A stretch of 64,000 nt of DNA from positions 737,731-801,730 of the forward strand of contig VGMW01000001.1 of the NCBI GenBank assembly GCA_016866235.1, given 5' to 3'. Shown piece by piece: positions 1-8,406 of this stretch. The position numbers and the translations under genes were made by a program. Positions within the stretch are counted from its first letter, which is position 1. Each line of letters opens with the position of its first letter. Under the pieces are notes generated by a model. That model worked only from the letters and a program-made list of their open reading frames with translations, searched no databases and was not told where the DNA came from. The stretch is from Bacteroidota bacterium. Lineage in GTDB: Bacteria > Bacteroidota > Bacteroidia > Cytophagales > Cyclobacteriaceae.

Positions 1-120
1 GATTATGTAAGGCGATGGGTTCCTGAGTATGGTTCAAAAGACTACGTGAAAGAAATTGTCAATCATAAAATGGCGAGAGATCGGGTCATAAAAGTTTATA
101 AAGAAGCGTTAACCGAATAA
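1..120 (+). CDS. DNA photolyase / cryptochrome family, C-terminal end (partial)
   Basis: Reading frame 1 is open from the window edge to a TAA at 118-120 and encodes 39 residues that match the C-terminal end of deoxyribodipyrimidine photolyases: a YVRRWVPE-like segment, then IVNHKMARDR and a final VYKEAL. In the family this helix lies beside the FAD pocket; the enzyme repairs UV-induced pyrimidine dimers with light. Only the tail is visible, so class (CPD, 6-4 or DASH type) cannot be decided. The next gene begins 10 bases downstream on the same strand, suggesting co-transcription. Confidence 0.8.
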   Translation, partial: DYVRRWVPEYGSKDYVKEIVNHKMARDRVIKVYKEALTE

Positions 121-130
121 TACCCTGGTG

Positions 131-589
131 ATGAAAATCTATAGATTGGAATACAAGCAATTCATTAAGGCACCTTTATCGAGGGTGTGGGATTTTTTTT
201 CGGCTCCTGCCAACCTCGGGAAGATCACGCCAGCGCAAATGAATTTCAAAATAATCCGGATGGACGGCGATCGTATGTTTGCCGGACAGCAGATCGAGTA
301 CAAGGTCACGGTAATGCCACTGGTACGGGTAACGTGGGTAACCAAAATCACAGAGGTCGAGGAGAATAAAATGTTTGTTGATGAGCAGTTGAAGGGCCCA
401 TATAATTTGTGGCGCCACAGACATACTTTTGTGGAGGTTGAAGGAGGAGTCGAGATGACCGATGTAATTGATTACGCCATACCTTTTGGTATCCTGGGAA
501 GACTGGCCAATTGGCTTTACGTGGAACGAGCGGTGAAGGGAATCTTTTCCTACCGCTCAGGCGTGACGGAAAAAATATTTATTGACTAA
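131..589 (+). CDS. SRPBCC (START-like) family protein
   Basis: A 152-residue protein with the layout of a small SRPBCC/polyketide-cyclase-like ligand-binding fold: an N-terminal strand with FIKAPLSRVWDFF, a central WVTKI strand, the DEQLKGPYNLWRHRHTF segment, and a C-terminal helix ending in VTEKIF. It has no signal peptide, so it is expected in the cytosol. ATG 131 is preferred over the in-frame GTG at 128. It follows the photolyase fragment by 10 bases. The ligand is unknown; proteins of this shape near photolyase genes are frequent in Bacteroidota (from memory), which hints at a stress-response setting but no specific reaction. Confidence 0.75.
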   Translation: MKIYRLEYKQFIKAPLSRVWDFFSAPANLGKITPAQMNFKIIRMDGDRMFAGQQIEYKVTVMPLVRVTWVTKITEVEENKMFVDEQLKGPYNLWRHRHTFVEVEGGVEMTDVIDYAIPFGILGRLANWLYVERAVKGIFSYRSGVTEKIFID

Positions 590-605
590 AAAGTTAGAAT
601 TAAAA

Positions 606-1403
606 TTAGTCCTGTTTCCTGGTAAGGTCGATGCTCTGATTAAGCATGATCATTAAGCCGACATTATTTTCCTGTTTGGCGCCATTGGCTTTGATAAGCA
701 TCTGATAAAAGGCACCCGTCGAAAGGGCTAAGTTCTTGTTGATTTGCATTCCAAATCCCAGGTACAATCGATTTTGGTCGATGTCGCTAAAAGTCACTCG
801 TGCACCACGGCTAATAAAGCCCTCATAAAAAAACGTTGATGTAATTGCGCCTGGTTCAATTTTCTGCTTGTTAAGCGGTACCGTGGCCATAAAGCGATAA
901 CGGACCCTGAATTGCTTGTTGATGTAGCCAAGGTTATCACCTTGTTGGTTGTGGTCCTGAAGGAAACGTTCCTCTGTTCGCAGTCGGTGATTGATTCTTA
1001 TTTTACCTGCGGTATGGTTGGCTGCCAATTGCTGATAAAAACGGTGCTCCTGATTGATGATGGATGCAGGTTGCACCCCATATAGGTGGTTGAAGACCCG
1101 GCAATAACCAAGGGGAGAAAAAGAGAATAATCCTTTTAAAGGGAGGTCTAGATGCGTTCTTAAAAGAACCTGCATAGGCTCCAGAAATTTCCCAGGTTCC
1201 GGATCTGCAGCATAGCGAAATTGTCCATCAAGGAAAAGGGTAGCCTTTGGTGTTATTTTGACATTATTGTTATAGCTGACCCAAAAAATGCCTTGGTTAT
1301 CAACCAGTCGCTGCCCCATGACAGTATTGAAAAGGATGATTGTTATCAGAGATGTTAATATTCTACCGCTCATTTTTATTGCAGAAGGTCTAAAATTGAT
1401 CAT
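606..1403 (-). CDS. DUF2490 family outer-membrane-type protein
   Basis: A 265-residue protein with an N-terminal signal peptide (hydrophobic ITSLITIILF-like stretch, likely cut after GQ) and alternating amphipathic segments such as HRLRTEERF and NRLYLGFGMQINKNL that typify the DUF2490 family of predicted outer-membrane beta-barrels. The function of the family is unknown. Two ATG starts are possible, 1403 and 1373; the latter leaves a compact signal peptide (MSGRIL). A near-consensus -7 element TATCTTTA lies on the minus strand at 1410-1417, so use of 1403 would mean a nearly leaderless message. The gene is divergent from the TonB-dependent receptor. Confidence 0.8.
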   Translation of the reverse strand: MINFRPSAIKMSGRILTSLITIILFNTVMGQRLVDNQGIFWVSYNNNVKITPKATLFLDGQFRYAADPEPGKFLEPMQVLLRTHLDLPLKGLFSFSPLGYCRVFNHLYGVQPASIINQEHRFYQQLAANHTAGKIRINHRLRTEERFLQDHNQQGDNLGYINKQFRVRYRFMATVPLNKQKIEPGAITSTFFYEGFISRGARVTFSDIDQNRLYLGFGMQINKNLALSTGAFYQMLIKANGAKQENNVGLMIMLNQSIDLTRKQD

Positions 1404-1552
1404 TTCACGTAAAGATAAGCAGCCAGAAAACCGCTAAAGCACTTGTAATTCAGTCGATTACACAAACGGCGTAATTTCCTTAACAGTGTGGTAATATTCG
1501 CTTTCTAATGGAATAACATGCTGGTTTCACCTTTGTAGCAAACCACTACAGC

Positions 1553-4384
1553 ATGTTTAAGATTTTACTACTTACCGCGGGAACCTTGTTCTCGACCTTA
1601 GGGCTAGCCCAAACGGGCACCATAAAGGGTTCGGTATCCGACAATCGATCGAAAGAGACCATCATAGGAGCAAACGTATTTATTGAGGGCACCACCGTTG
1701 GTGCGGCAACCGATTTAGATGGAAACTTTTCAATAGGGAACCTGAAACCAGGTCTCTATAATGTTGTGATCAAATATGTATCCTACCGTGATCAGACCAT
1801 CAAGGAAGTTGAGGTGCAATCCGGAAAGATTACTACACTCACGGTTTCACTGGTGGAAGATGTTGCTGAATTGGCGGAGGTGGTGGTTACGGCTAAAAGA
1901 GAAATTGCTACCGACGTAAACCTGATCAATGACATCAAAACTTCCAAGTTGGTTGTCAGTGGTATTTCTGCCGAACAAATCGTTAAAATGCCAGACAAGG
2001 ATGCGGCCCAGGTTATGCAACGAATGCCGGGTGTAACCATCGCAGACAATCGTTTTGTATTAATTCGCGGTGTGCCGGAGCGGTACAACCAGGTCATGAT
2101 CAACGGCATGATCGGGCCTAGTACTGAAATCGATAAAAGATCTTTCTCCTTCGATTTGATTCCTTCCGGAGCCATTGATCAGATGTTGGTGTTTAAATCA
2201 GGCTCTGCAGAGATCCCTGGTGATTTCGCCGGTGGCGTGATCCAATTGTTGACCAAGACGCCTCAAAATCAATCCTATACTTCGGTTGGATTGAATTTCG
2301 GTTTCCGCAATGGGACAACCTTCGCCGATTACCGTCAGTCTAAAGGTTCGCCAACCGATGCATTCGGCTTCGACAATGGTTTTAGATCTTTACCCGCTTC
2401 CTTCCCGACGACAGAGGAATTACGGGGCTCATCCAGGATATCTGAATTCAGGGAAGCGGCTGGCCGCTCTTTAACCAACAATTTTGGAAACTCAGTAAGG
2501 CAAGCCCCTATGGACATGGGCTTGAATGTGGTTACCAACAACAATTTTTCGATCGGAGGTATCCAATTCAGTAACCTGACTGCTCTTTCATATTCTAATG
2601 GGTACCAGTCTTATCGGAATAAATTCCTTCGATACAACACCTTCGATGCCAATACGGCTGAAAAACGATTTGAATTTGATGATCAGTATTCATCCAATGC
2701 TGTGAAGGTTAATGCAATGCACAATTGGAATATCCAACTCAATGAAAACAACAGGATTGAATTTAAAAATTTGTTTGTCCAAATAGGAGAAAATGAAACT
2801 ACCGTTCGATCTGGCAACGATTTTATCCAGCGTCCAAACAATGACCTGGTAAACTATGCTTACCATTATCTGGCGAGAGGAATATATTCCGGTCAGTTGG
2901 AGGGCACGCATCAAATGGGTAAGGAAGGGTTCACCAAAATCAAGTGGGTTATTGGAACCAACCAGATTTCAAGAAATGAGCCGGATTACCGTCGATTCAG
3001 AACCTTCAGGGAGAAAAACCTTTCAGACCCTGAAACACCCTTCCAAATGCAACTTCCTCCGAACGGAAACTTATTTGAGACTGGTCGCTTCTGGTCTGAT
3101 TTGAAAGACGAGAGCTATTCCACCGGCCTGCAATTCGAGAAAAGGACTGCGGCCAACGATGATCCGAAGGCTAAAGTATTCCGGGCGGGTTATTATGCTG
3201 AGTACAAGACCCGTGCATTTAACGCCCGTTACATGAATTATCTGTACCCTGGATTATTTGATCCCATGGAAGGTGAAAGATTAAGAGCGCTTCCTTTGGG
3301 CGAAATTTTCTCAAATGGAAATATCAGCCGCACGAATGGGTTTGTTATTGAAGAAGGTACGACCAATCAGGATTCTTACAAAGGTGAAAACATGCTGGCT
3401 GCAGGCTATATGAGTGCCAGCATTCCATTTGGTAAGTTGAATTTATCGACCGGATTCCGGGGTGAGTACAACGTCCAGCGTATTACTGCCTTATCAAATA
3501 CAGGTGAACCAATTAAAGTAGATAACCCTGTGTTTGCTCCACTTCCTTTTGTGAATTCTGCTTACAACCTGACAGATAAATCATTGGTGCGTTTTGCTTA
3601 TAGCCGTACCGTCAATAGGCCAGAGTTTCGTGAGCTTGCTCCATTCCTGTATTATCAGTTTGAATATGAGGCAGGTGTTTTTGGCAACAAAGACCTGAAG
3701 ACAGCCTCCATCAATAATGTGGATTTCCGTTGGGAATTCTATCCCGACAGGGGGGAAATGCTCACCGTTGGTGCGTTCGCCAAACAAATGCAAAATCCCA
3801 TTGAGACCTACCTTCAAATCACCACCGAAACGCCTCAGTTGTATTTCGGAAATGCTCAACGGGCCTATTCCTATGGCGTCGAACTTGAACTTAAAAAATC
3901 ACTGGCTGGTCTTGGATTAAGCCGATTGGTTAGAGGTTTAAGTGTAAACATGAATGCTGCAGTTATTCGCAGTCAGGTCGATGTGGGTACTTCCGCGACA
4001 AATCAACAACAGTTTAGGCCTCTTCAGGGACAGTCTCCTTACATTGTGAATACCGGTCTATACTACCTCGATGAGCCTACCGGTTGGTCAGTGAACGCTG
4101 CTTACAATGTATTTGGGCCAAGGATCTTCACGGTTGGTGACAAGATTTTCCCTTCATGGTGGGAACTTCCACGACAGTCCATGGACTTACAGTTTTCAAG
4201 GAAGTTTGTTTCCAACAAGCTAGAGTTTAAGTTAAATCTTCAGAATATCCTGAACGCTCCTTTCCGGATTTATCAGGATAACAACAGCAACAACAAGATC
4301 GAGTCTGGTGAAGCCCTTATTCGAAGATACAAGGTCGGTCCGCTTTATTCCTTCGGATTTTCCTGGAGGGTAGGGGGTAAGTAA
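1553..4384 (+). CDS. TonB-dependent receptor with carboxypeptidase-regulatory-like domain
   Basis: A 943-residue outer-membrane active transporter. It starts with a signal peptide (to about LGLAQ, residue 20), followed by a carboxypeptidase-D regulatory-like domain (about 23-105, with GTIKGSVSD and the GANVFIEGT and LDGNFSI strands), a plug domain (about 125-235, with MPDKDAAQVMQRMPGV and VLIRGVPERYN) and a large beta-barrel to the C-terminus. It would import a ligand too large for porins using TonB energy; the ligand is not evident. There is no SusD-like partner. The following gene is a beta-helix lipoprotein, the likely surface partner. A CACCTTTG element at 1528-1535 resembles the -7 promoter motif. 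The C-terminal region holds an Asn/Asp-rich DNNSNNKIE loop, which may bind a cation. Confidence 0.92.
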   Translation: MFKILLLTAGTLFSTLGLAQTGTIKGSVSDNRSKETIIGANVFIEGTTVGAATDLDGNFSIGNLKPGLYNVVIKYVSYRDQTIKEVEVQSGKITTLTVSLVEDVAELAEVVVTAKREIATDVNLINDIKTSKLVVSGISAEQIVKMPDKDAAQVMQRMPGVTIADNRFVLIRGVPERYNQVMINGMIGPSTEIDKRSFSFDLIPSGAIDQMLVFKSGSAEIPGDFAGGVIQLLTKTPQNQSYTSVGLNFGFRNGTTFADYRQSKGSPTDAFGFDNGFRSLPASFPTTEELRGSSRISEFREAAGRSLTNNFGNSVRQAPMDMGLNVVTNNNFSIGGIQFSNLTALSYSNGYQSYRNKFLRYNTFDANTAEKRFEFDDQYSSNAVKVNAMHNWNIQLNENNRIEFKNLFVQIGENETTVRSGNDFIQRPNNDLVNYAYHYLARGIYSGQLEGTHQMGKEGFTKIKWVIGTNQISRNEPDYRRFRTFREKNLSDPETPFQMQLPPNGNLFETGRFWSDLKDESYSTGLQFEKRTAANDDPKAKVFRAGYYAEYKTRAFNARYMNYLYPGLFDPMEGERLRALPLGEIFSNGNISRTNGFVIEEGTTNQDSYKGENMLAAGYMSASIPFGKLNLSTGFRGEYNVQRITALSNTGEPIKVDNPVFAPLPFVNSAYNLTDKSLVRFAYSRTVNRPEFRELAPFLYYQFEYEAGVFGNKDLKTASINNVDFRWEFYPDRGEMLTVGAFAKQMQNPIETYLQITTETPQLYFGNAQRAYSYGVELELKKSLAGLGLSRLVRGLSVNMNAAVIRSQVDVGTSATNQQQFRPLQGQSPYIVNTGLYYLDEPTGWSVNAAYNVFGPRIFTVGDKIFPSWWELPRQSMDLQFSRKFVSNKLEFKLNLQNILNAPFRIYQDNNSNNKIESGEALIRRYKVGPLYSFGFSWRVGGK

Positions 4385-4418
4385 CACCATTCTGATTTTG
4401 CTGTATTGGTTTGGGATG

Positions 4419-4447
4419 CAGGCGTCTTGTACGCCTGTTTCCTTTTT
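4419..4447 (+). terminator. Rho-independent terminator or attenuator after the TonB-dependent receptor
   Basis: A 7-bp stem CAGGCGT (4419-4425) / ACGCCTG (4431-4437) with a 5-base loop is followed by TTTCCTTTTT. It lies between the receptor and its lipoprotein partner, so it may end or reduce transcription of the second gene. Confidence 0.6.
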
Positions 4448-4581
4448 ATGGGCGTTCATGTTAAATCATTGTTAAGACTTTTCATCCCCCTTAACGCTGG
4501 TGTAATTCAATCATAACTCCCCGATAACTTTTTTGTGGCAATGGGTCTACTTCTTTGCACCATCAAAAACCACTATCTCCT

Positions 4582-6339
4582 ATGAAAAAAATAAACTCTT
4601 TAAAAGTGCTTTTTCTTGCACTGGCAGCAATGTTTGTTCAAAGCTGTGAGGAGGAAACGCTCGCGCCTCCTCAATTGACAGCTCCATCCGCTGTTACAAG
4701 TGTTCAGACTGGAACCAAAGTTGAGATCACCTTCACCTTTACTGCAGCTGCCAATTACAAGTCAAGTTCAGTGACGGCTACAGGAGGAACAGCCGTGGTT
4801 AAAACTGCTCCTGCCGACGGTAGCAAAGAAGGAAATATTGTTGTTGAATTTACGGCCGGCAATACTACTGGTGCGGGAACAGTCGTCCTGACGATTACTG
4901 ATGGAGGGAACCAAACTGTAAATGCAACCGCAGTACTTGACATCATTTTTGTTGATCCAACCATTGTATTAAAGGAGAACCTAACGACCCAGACGCTGGA
5001 TGCATCAAAGCCTTACCTGATAAAGGGTCAGACTTTCATTCCTTCTGGAGTAACCCTAACCATTCCTGCAGGAACTTTAATAAAAGGGGATAAGGCTACC
5101 AAAGGAACGCTTATTGTTCAACCGGGAGGAAAATTAATAGCCGAAGGAACAGCCAGTAAGCCTGTGGTATTTACATCGGCGCAAAATCCTGGAGAACGTG
5201 ATCGCGGGGATTGGGGCGGTATCATTATTCTGGGAAATGCATTTGTCAACCAAAGTGCAAAACCAGCCATTGAAGGCATTACGCCAACGCAAAACTATGG
5301 TTCCATTGGTACGGATCCTTCCATCAACGCCAATGAAAACTCTGGTAAACTGGAATATGTTCGCATCGAATATGCCGGCATTGAATTAACCCCAAACAAT
5401 GAAACCAACAGCATTACATTCGGGGGCGTAGGCAATGGAACCACGGTCAACTATGTACAGGTTTCATTCGGTGGCGATGATGGTTTTGAGTGGTTTGGTG
5501 GAACAGTAAACGGAAAGTATTTGGTCTCCCATTCAACCTGGGACGATGATTTTGATACTGACTTTGGTTGGGGCGGAAATGTACAGTTTGGCCTTGTGGT
5601 AAGAAATCCTTTCTTCGCTGACCAGTCTGGCTCCAATGCCTTTGAAAGTGATAATCAGGCCAATGGTAACGCCATAGCCGGAGTTTGTGACGCAACTACT
5701 ACGGCGGGCTGTACAAGGGGTGTCTTCTCAAACATTACAGTCCTTGGACCAAGAGATATCGTTTCGCGGTCTATTTCGGCTAACTATCAAAATGGTGTTC
5801 ACATTCGTCGCAGAACATCCATATCCATCTTCAATTCATTTGTAGCAGGATTCAGGGTTGGCGTAAGGGTCGACGACCAGGGAACATTGGACAATCTGGT
5901 TTCCGCTGGCGGTGTTCATTCAGGTAATGTGCTTTCTGTTCCCGGAACCACCCTCCTTGGCTCCAGTACCTCTGTTTCTGATGCTGCTTTTGCCACTGGT
6001 CTGTCATCAGGAAACGCCGCCTCAATAGGTGATTATTGGACCAACAACGGCAACGGATCGTTTATCGATGTGAAGGCAGACTCTGTGCTTTCAAACCGCG
6101 GTATACGGCCTGCACTTTTCTGGGGCTCAAAAACAGCTGCCACCTATCCATCAGATCCTGATTTCACCCTTGAGGCCGGTAAGAGTTCTATTACCAATAA
6201 CCTGAATAAGGGTGCAAGTTTCACCAATACTAAACTCACCGGTTCCTTCTTTACAACCACCACCTATCGTGGGGCTTTCGGATCTACCGATTGGACCAAT
6301 GGTTGGGCTGAGTTTCAGCCGCTGAACAAGATCTATTGA
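4582..6339 (+). CDS. Surface lipoprotein with right-handed parallel beta-helix domain
   Basis: A 585-residue lipoprotein: the signal peptide ends in the lipobox VQSC (Cys22), followed by acidic residues. Residues about 30-130 are a Thr/Val/Ala-rich Ig-like region. The rest resembles the Bacteroidota beta-helix proteins often found next to TonB-dependent receptors: LTIPAGTLIKGDKA, a PVVFTSA turn, DRGDWGGIIILGNA, a Gly/Asp-rich GGDDGFEWFGG and a C-terminal GAFG-STDWTNGW segment. No enzymatic residues are recognised; members are sometimes mislabelled as multidrug transporters. ATG 4582 is chosen because it gives a proper signal peptide. It is bracketed by two terminators and likely works with the preceding receptor in ligand capture (inference). 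Confidence 0.8.
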   Translation: MKKINSLKVLFLALAAMFVQSCEEETLAPPQLTAPSAVTSVQTGTKVEITFTFTAAANYKSSSVTATGGTAVVKTAPADGSKEGNIVVEFTAGNTTGAGTVVLTITDGGNQTVNATAVLDIIFVDPTIVLKENLTTQTLDASKPYLIKGQTFIPSGVTLTIPAGTLIKGDKATKGTLIVQPGGKLIAEGTASKPVVFTSAQNPGERDRGDWGGIIILGNAFVNQSAKPAIEGITPTQNYGSIGTDPSINANENSGKLEYVRIEYAGIELTPNNETNSITFGGVGNGTTVNYVQVSFGGDDGFEWFGGTVNGKYLVSHSTWDDDFDTDFGWGGNVQFGLVVRNPFFADQSGSNAFESDNQANGNAIAGVCDATTTAGCTRGVFSNITVLGPRDIVSRSISANYQNGVHIRRRTSISIFNSFVAGFRVGVRVDDQGTLDNLVSAGGVHSGNVLSVPGTTLLGSSTSVSDAAFATGLSSGNAASIGDYWTNNGNGSFIDVKADSVLSNRGIRPALFWGSKTAATYPSDPDFTLEAGKSSITNNLNKGASFTNTKLTGSFFTTTTYRGAFGSTDWTNGWAEFQPLNKIY

Positions 6340-6362
6340 GTTAATAGCTTTGGGTTTAAGCC

Positions 6363-6397
6363 GGAAGACTCTCTAACTGAGAGTCTTCCTTATTTTT
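6363..6397 (+). terminator. Rho-independent terminator
   Basis: A perfect 11-bp stem GGAAGACTCTC (6363-6373) / GAGAGTCTTCC (6379-6389) with a TAACT loop is followed by TTATTTTT. It ends the receptor/lipoprotein unit. Confidence 0.9.
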
Positions 6398-6402
6398 GAA
6401 TC

Positions 6403-6951
6403 ATGACGAAAAAATTCATTCCTCAGATTTTCCTTGGGATATTTTTCATTGCCTGCACAGGACGTGGCTATGAGCCAGGTTTACATCTGACTTTACATGA
6501 GCAGAAAATATTCGTTCAGCGGATTATTCGATTGGCTGCCCGTACCCCTGAGTCCTTAGGATCTGGTGATAGATTTGATGCCCGTTATGATTCATTCTAT
6601 TTGGATCAGGCCTCCAAACACCAAATGGAGGCCTATTTTAAAAATGGTAAGCGGGAATATTTTATGTTGTCCCGCCCGGCACCCAGTTTGTTTGAAAAAC
6701 GAGTAGCCATCGGCGGCTACGTTGTATTTAATGAGCAGGGTGGAATCGATGATTATGAGGAGCTGTTCAGAACCTGGAAAATGGTACCGGACACTTTAAA
6801 GCGTCGCTCGTCTTTTCTGTTTGAAAAAATGGTTAAAGGTGAATCACTAAAGCCATGGGAAACGGTAAACAGTGGCGGAATTGAGTTCATCGAGTTTCCG
6901 GATGATCGTACCTATTTTGATAAGGCTTCCCGGACCTGGAAGATGAGGTAA
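6403..6951 (+). CDS. Putative lipoprotein of unknown function
   Basis: A 182-residue protein with a short hydrophobic N-terminus and a lipobox-like FIAC (Cys18), so probably anchored in the outer membrane. The mature part is charged and aromatic-rich without a family I recognise. The ATG lies only 6 bases after the T-run of the preceding terminator, so it probably has its own promoter or depends on readthrough. It converges with the beta-CASP hydrolase. Confidence 0.6.
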   Translation: MTKKFIPQIFLGIFFIACTGRGYEPGLHLTLHEQKIFVQRIIRLAARTPESLGSGDRFDARYDSFYLDQASKHQMEAYFKNGKREYFMLSRPAPSLFEKRVAIGGYVVFNEQGGIDDYEELFRTWKMVPDTLKRRSSFLFEKMVKGESLKPWETVNSGGIEFIEFPDDRTYFDKASRTWKMR

Positions 6952-6963
6952 TACAGAGCTATG

Positions 6964-8367
6964 CTAAATGCCTTCGAACAAAAGGCAGGTTTCCTGGTAT
7001 TCCGGAATCATCGGATCCCAACCCAGTTTCTGCTTGAGAAAATCAGCAAATCCTTTGGCCACTGAGGGCTCACCGTGGGTGATGAAAACTTTTTTAGGTC
7101 CTTTTTTAATTGCCCCTGCCCATTTCAGCAATTCCGTCTGATCGGCGTGTGCCGATAGACCATTGACCACTCTTACCTGGCACCTTATACCTACGTACTG
7201 CCCAAAAATTTTAATCGAAGGAGTGCCCTCAAGAATATCACGCCCTCTTGTTCCTGCTGCCTGATATCCTGTAAATAGGATGGTGGCCGAGGGATCGGGC
7301 AGTCTATGGAAAAGATGGTGCAAAATTCTTCCACCTGTACACATTCCAGAGGCTGATATGATGATACAAGGTTTTTTGAGGTTGTTAAGTGCTTTGGAGC
7401 TCTGTGAAGTATTACAGTAATGAATGTTCGCTGAATCGAAAATGCTGATCAATTCATTATGGTCCTTGACCACTTCAATTTTGTGCCACTCAGGATGTCG
7501 TTCGTACAGGTTGGTTACACTAATGGCCATAGGAGAGTCAACAAAAACAGGTAATTCCGGAATCTCCTTATTGCTGATTAGTTTTTGAAGGTGAAACAAA
7601 AGAACCTGGGTGCGTCCGACCGCAAACGCAGGAATGATTATTGGCCCTCCTCTGAGTAAGGCATCATGGATTACAGCAGCAAGTTCTTCACCAACTTTTT
7701 CACTTGGATTGTTTCGATCGCCATACGTCGACTCCATGACCACAGCGTCTGCTTGATCAAACATTTCCGGATCGGACATCACGGGGTCATTAAATCGACC
7801 GATATCGCCGGAGAAAACAATTTTTTTGGATTGACGCTCTCCCAGGAGCGTGATTTGTGCAGAGGAAGCGCCGAGAATGTGTCCGCTTTTAAAAAATTCA
7901 ATGGATGCTCTTTTTCCAATAGGACAGTTGTGGTGCAGTTCGATACCGTGAATTAAATTTTTTACTGCCTCGGCATCCTCCACGGTAAACAATGGTTCGG
8001 GCTTACTGTGTCTTGAATAACCCTGTCTGTAGGCGAAATCGGCTTCCTCCTCCTGAAGTCTGGCGGCATCTTTCAGCATTATGGGCATCAGTTCGGCTGT
8101 GGCCCTTGTACAGAGAATCTTTCCTTTAAATCCGTCTTTCACCAACCTTGGAAGGTAGCCGCAGTGGTCGATATGGGCATGCGTGATGATGACCGTCCCA
8201 ATACTGCTGATGTCGATGGGTAGCCCCGCCCAGTTGCGAAGTCTTAATTCTTTGTGTCCCTGGAATAAACCGCAGTCAACCAAAATTTGCTCTTCGTCTA
8301 ACCGAAGAAGGTATTTCGATCCTGTAACGGATCCGGCGGCGCCTAGAAATTTAATTGAAACGTTCAT
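6964..8367 (-). CDS. Metallo-beta-lactamase fold hydrolase, beta-CASP family (predicted RNA nuclease)
   Basis: A 467-residue protein of the CPSF-73/Ysh1-like group. The zinc-binding HAHIDH motif is at residues 63-68, with later metal-ligand regions SGHILGA and FSGDIGR. The beta-CASP insert (about 210-330) carries MESTYGDR and PAFAVGRTQ, and the C-terminal RMMBL part ends with VRVVNGLSAHADQ and KVFITHGEP. Family members cleave RNA with two zinc ions in the cytosol; they are distinct from RNase J. It is transcribed toward 6951, convergent with the lipoprotein gene. A 6-bp inverted repeat (GGACAG/CTGTCC, 8368-8385) sits directly upstream of the ATG and may affect initiation. Confidence 0.88.
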   Translation of the reverse strand: MNVSIKFLGAAGSVTGSKYLLRLDEEQILVDCGLFQGHKELRLRNWAGLPIDISSIGTVIITHAHIDHCGYLPRLVKDGFKGKILCTRATAELMPIMLKDAARLQEEEADFAYRQGYSRHSKPEPLFTVEDAEAVKNLIHGIELHHNCPIGKRASIEFFKSGHILGASSAQITLLGERQSKKIVFSGDIGRFNDPVMSDPEMFDQADAVVMESTYGDRNNPSEKVGEELAAVIHDALLRGGPIIIPAFAVGRTQVLLFHLQKLISNKEIPELPVFVDSPMAISVTNLYERHPEWHKIEVVKDHNELISIFDSANIHYCNTSQSSKALNNLKKPCIIISASGMCTGGRILHHLFHRLPDPSATILFTGYQAAGTRGRDILEGTPSIKIFGQYVGIRCQVRVVNGLSAHADQTELLKWAGAIKKGPKKVFITHGEPSVAKGFADFLKQKLGWDPMIPEYQETCLLFEGI

Positions 8368-8406
8368 GGACAGGATAGACTGTCCAAGATAAAGGTTTCG
8401 ATGAAT

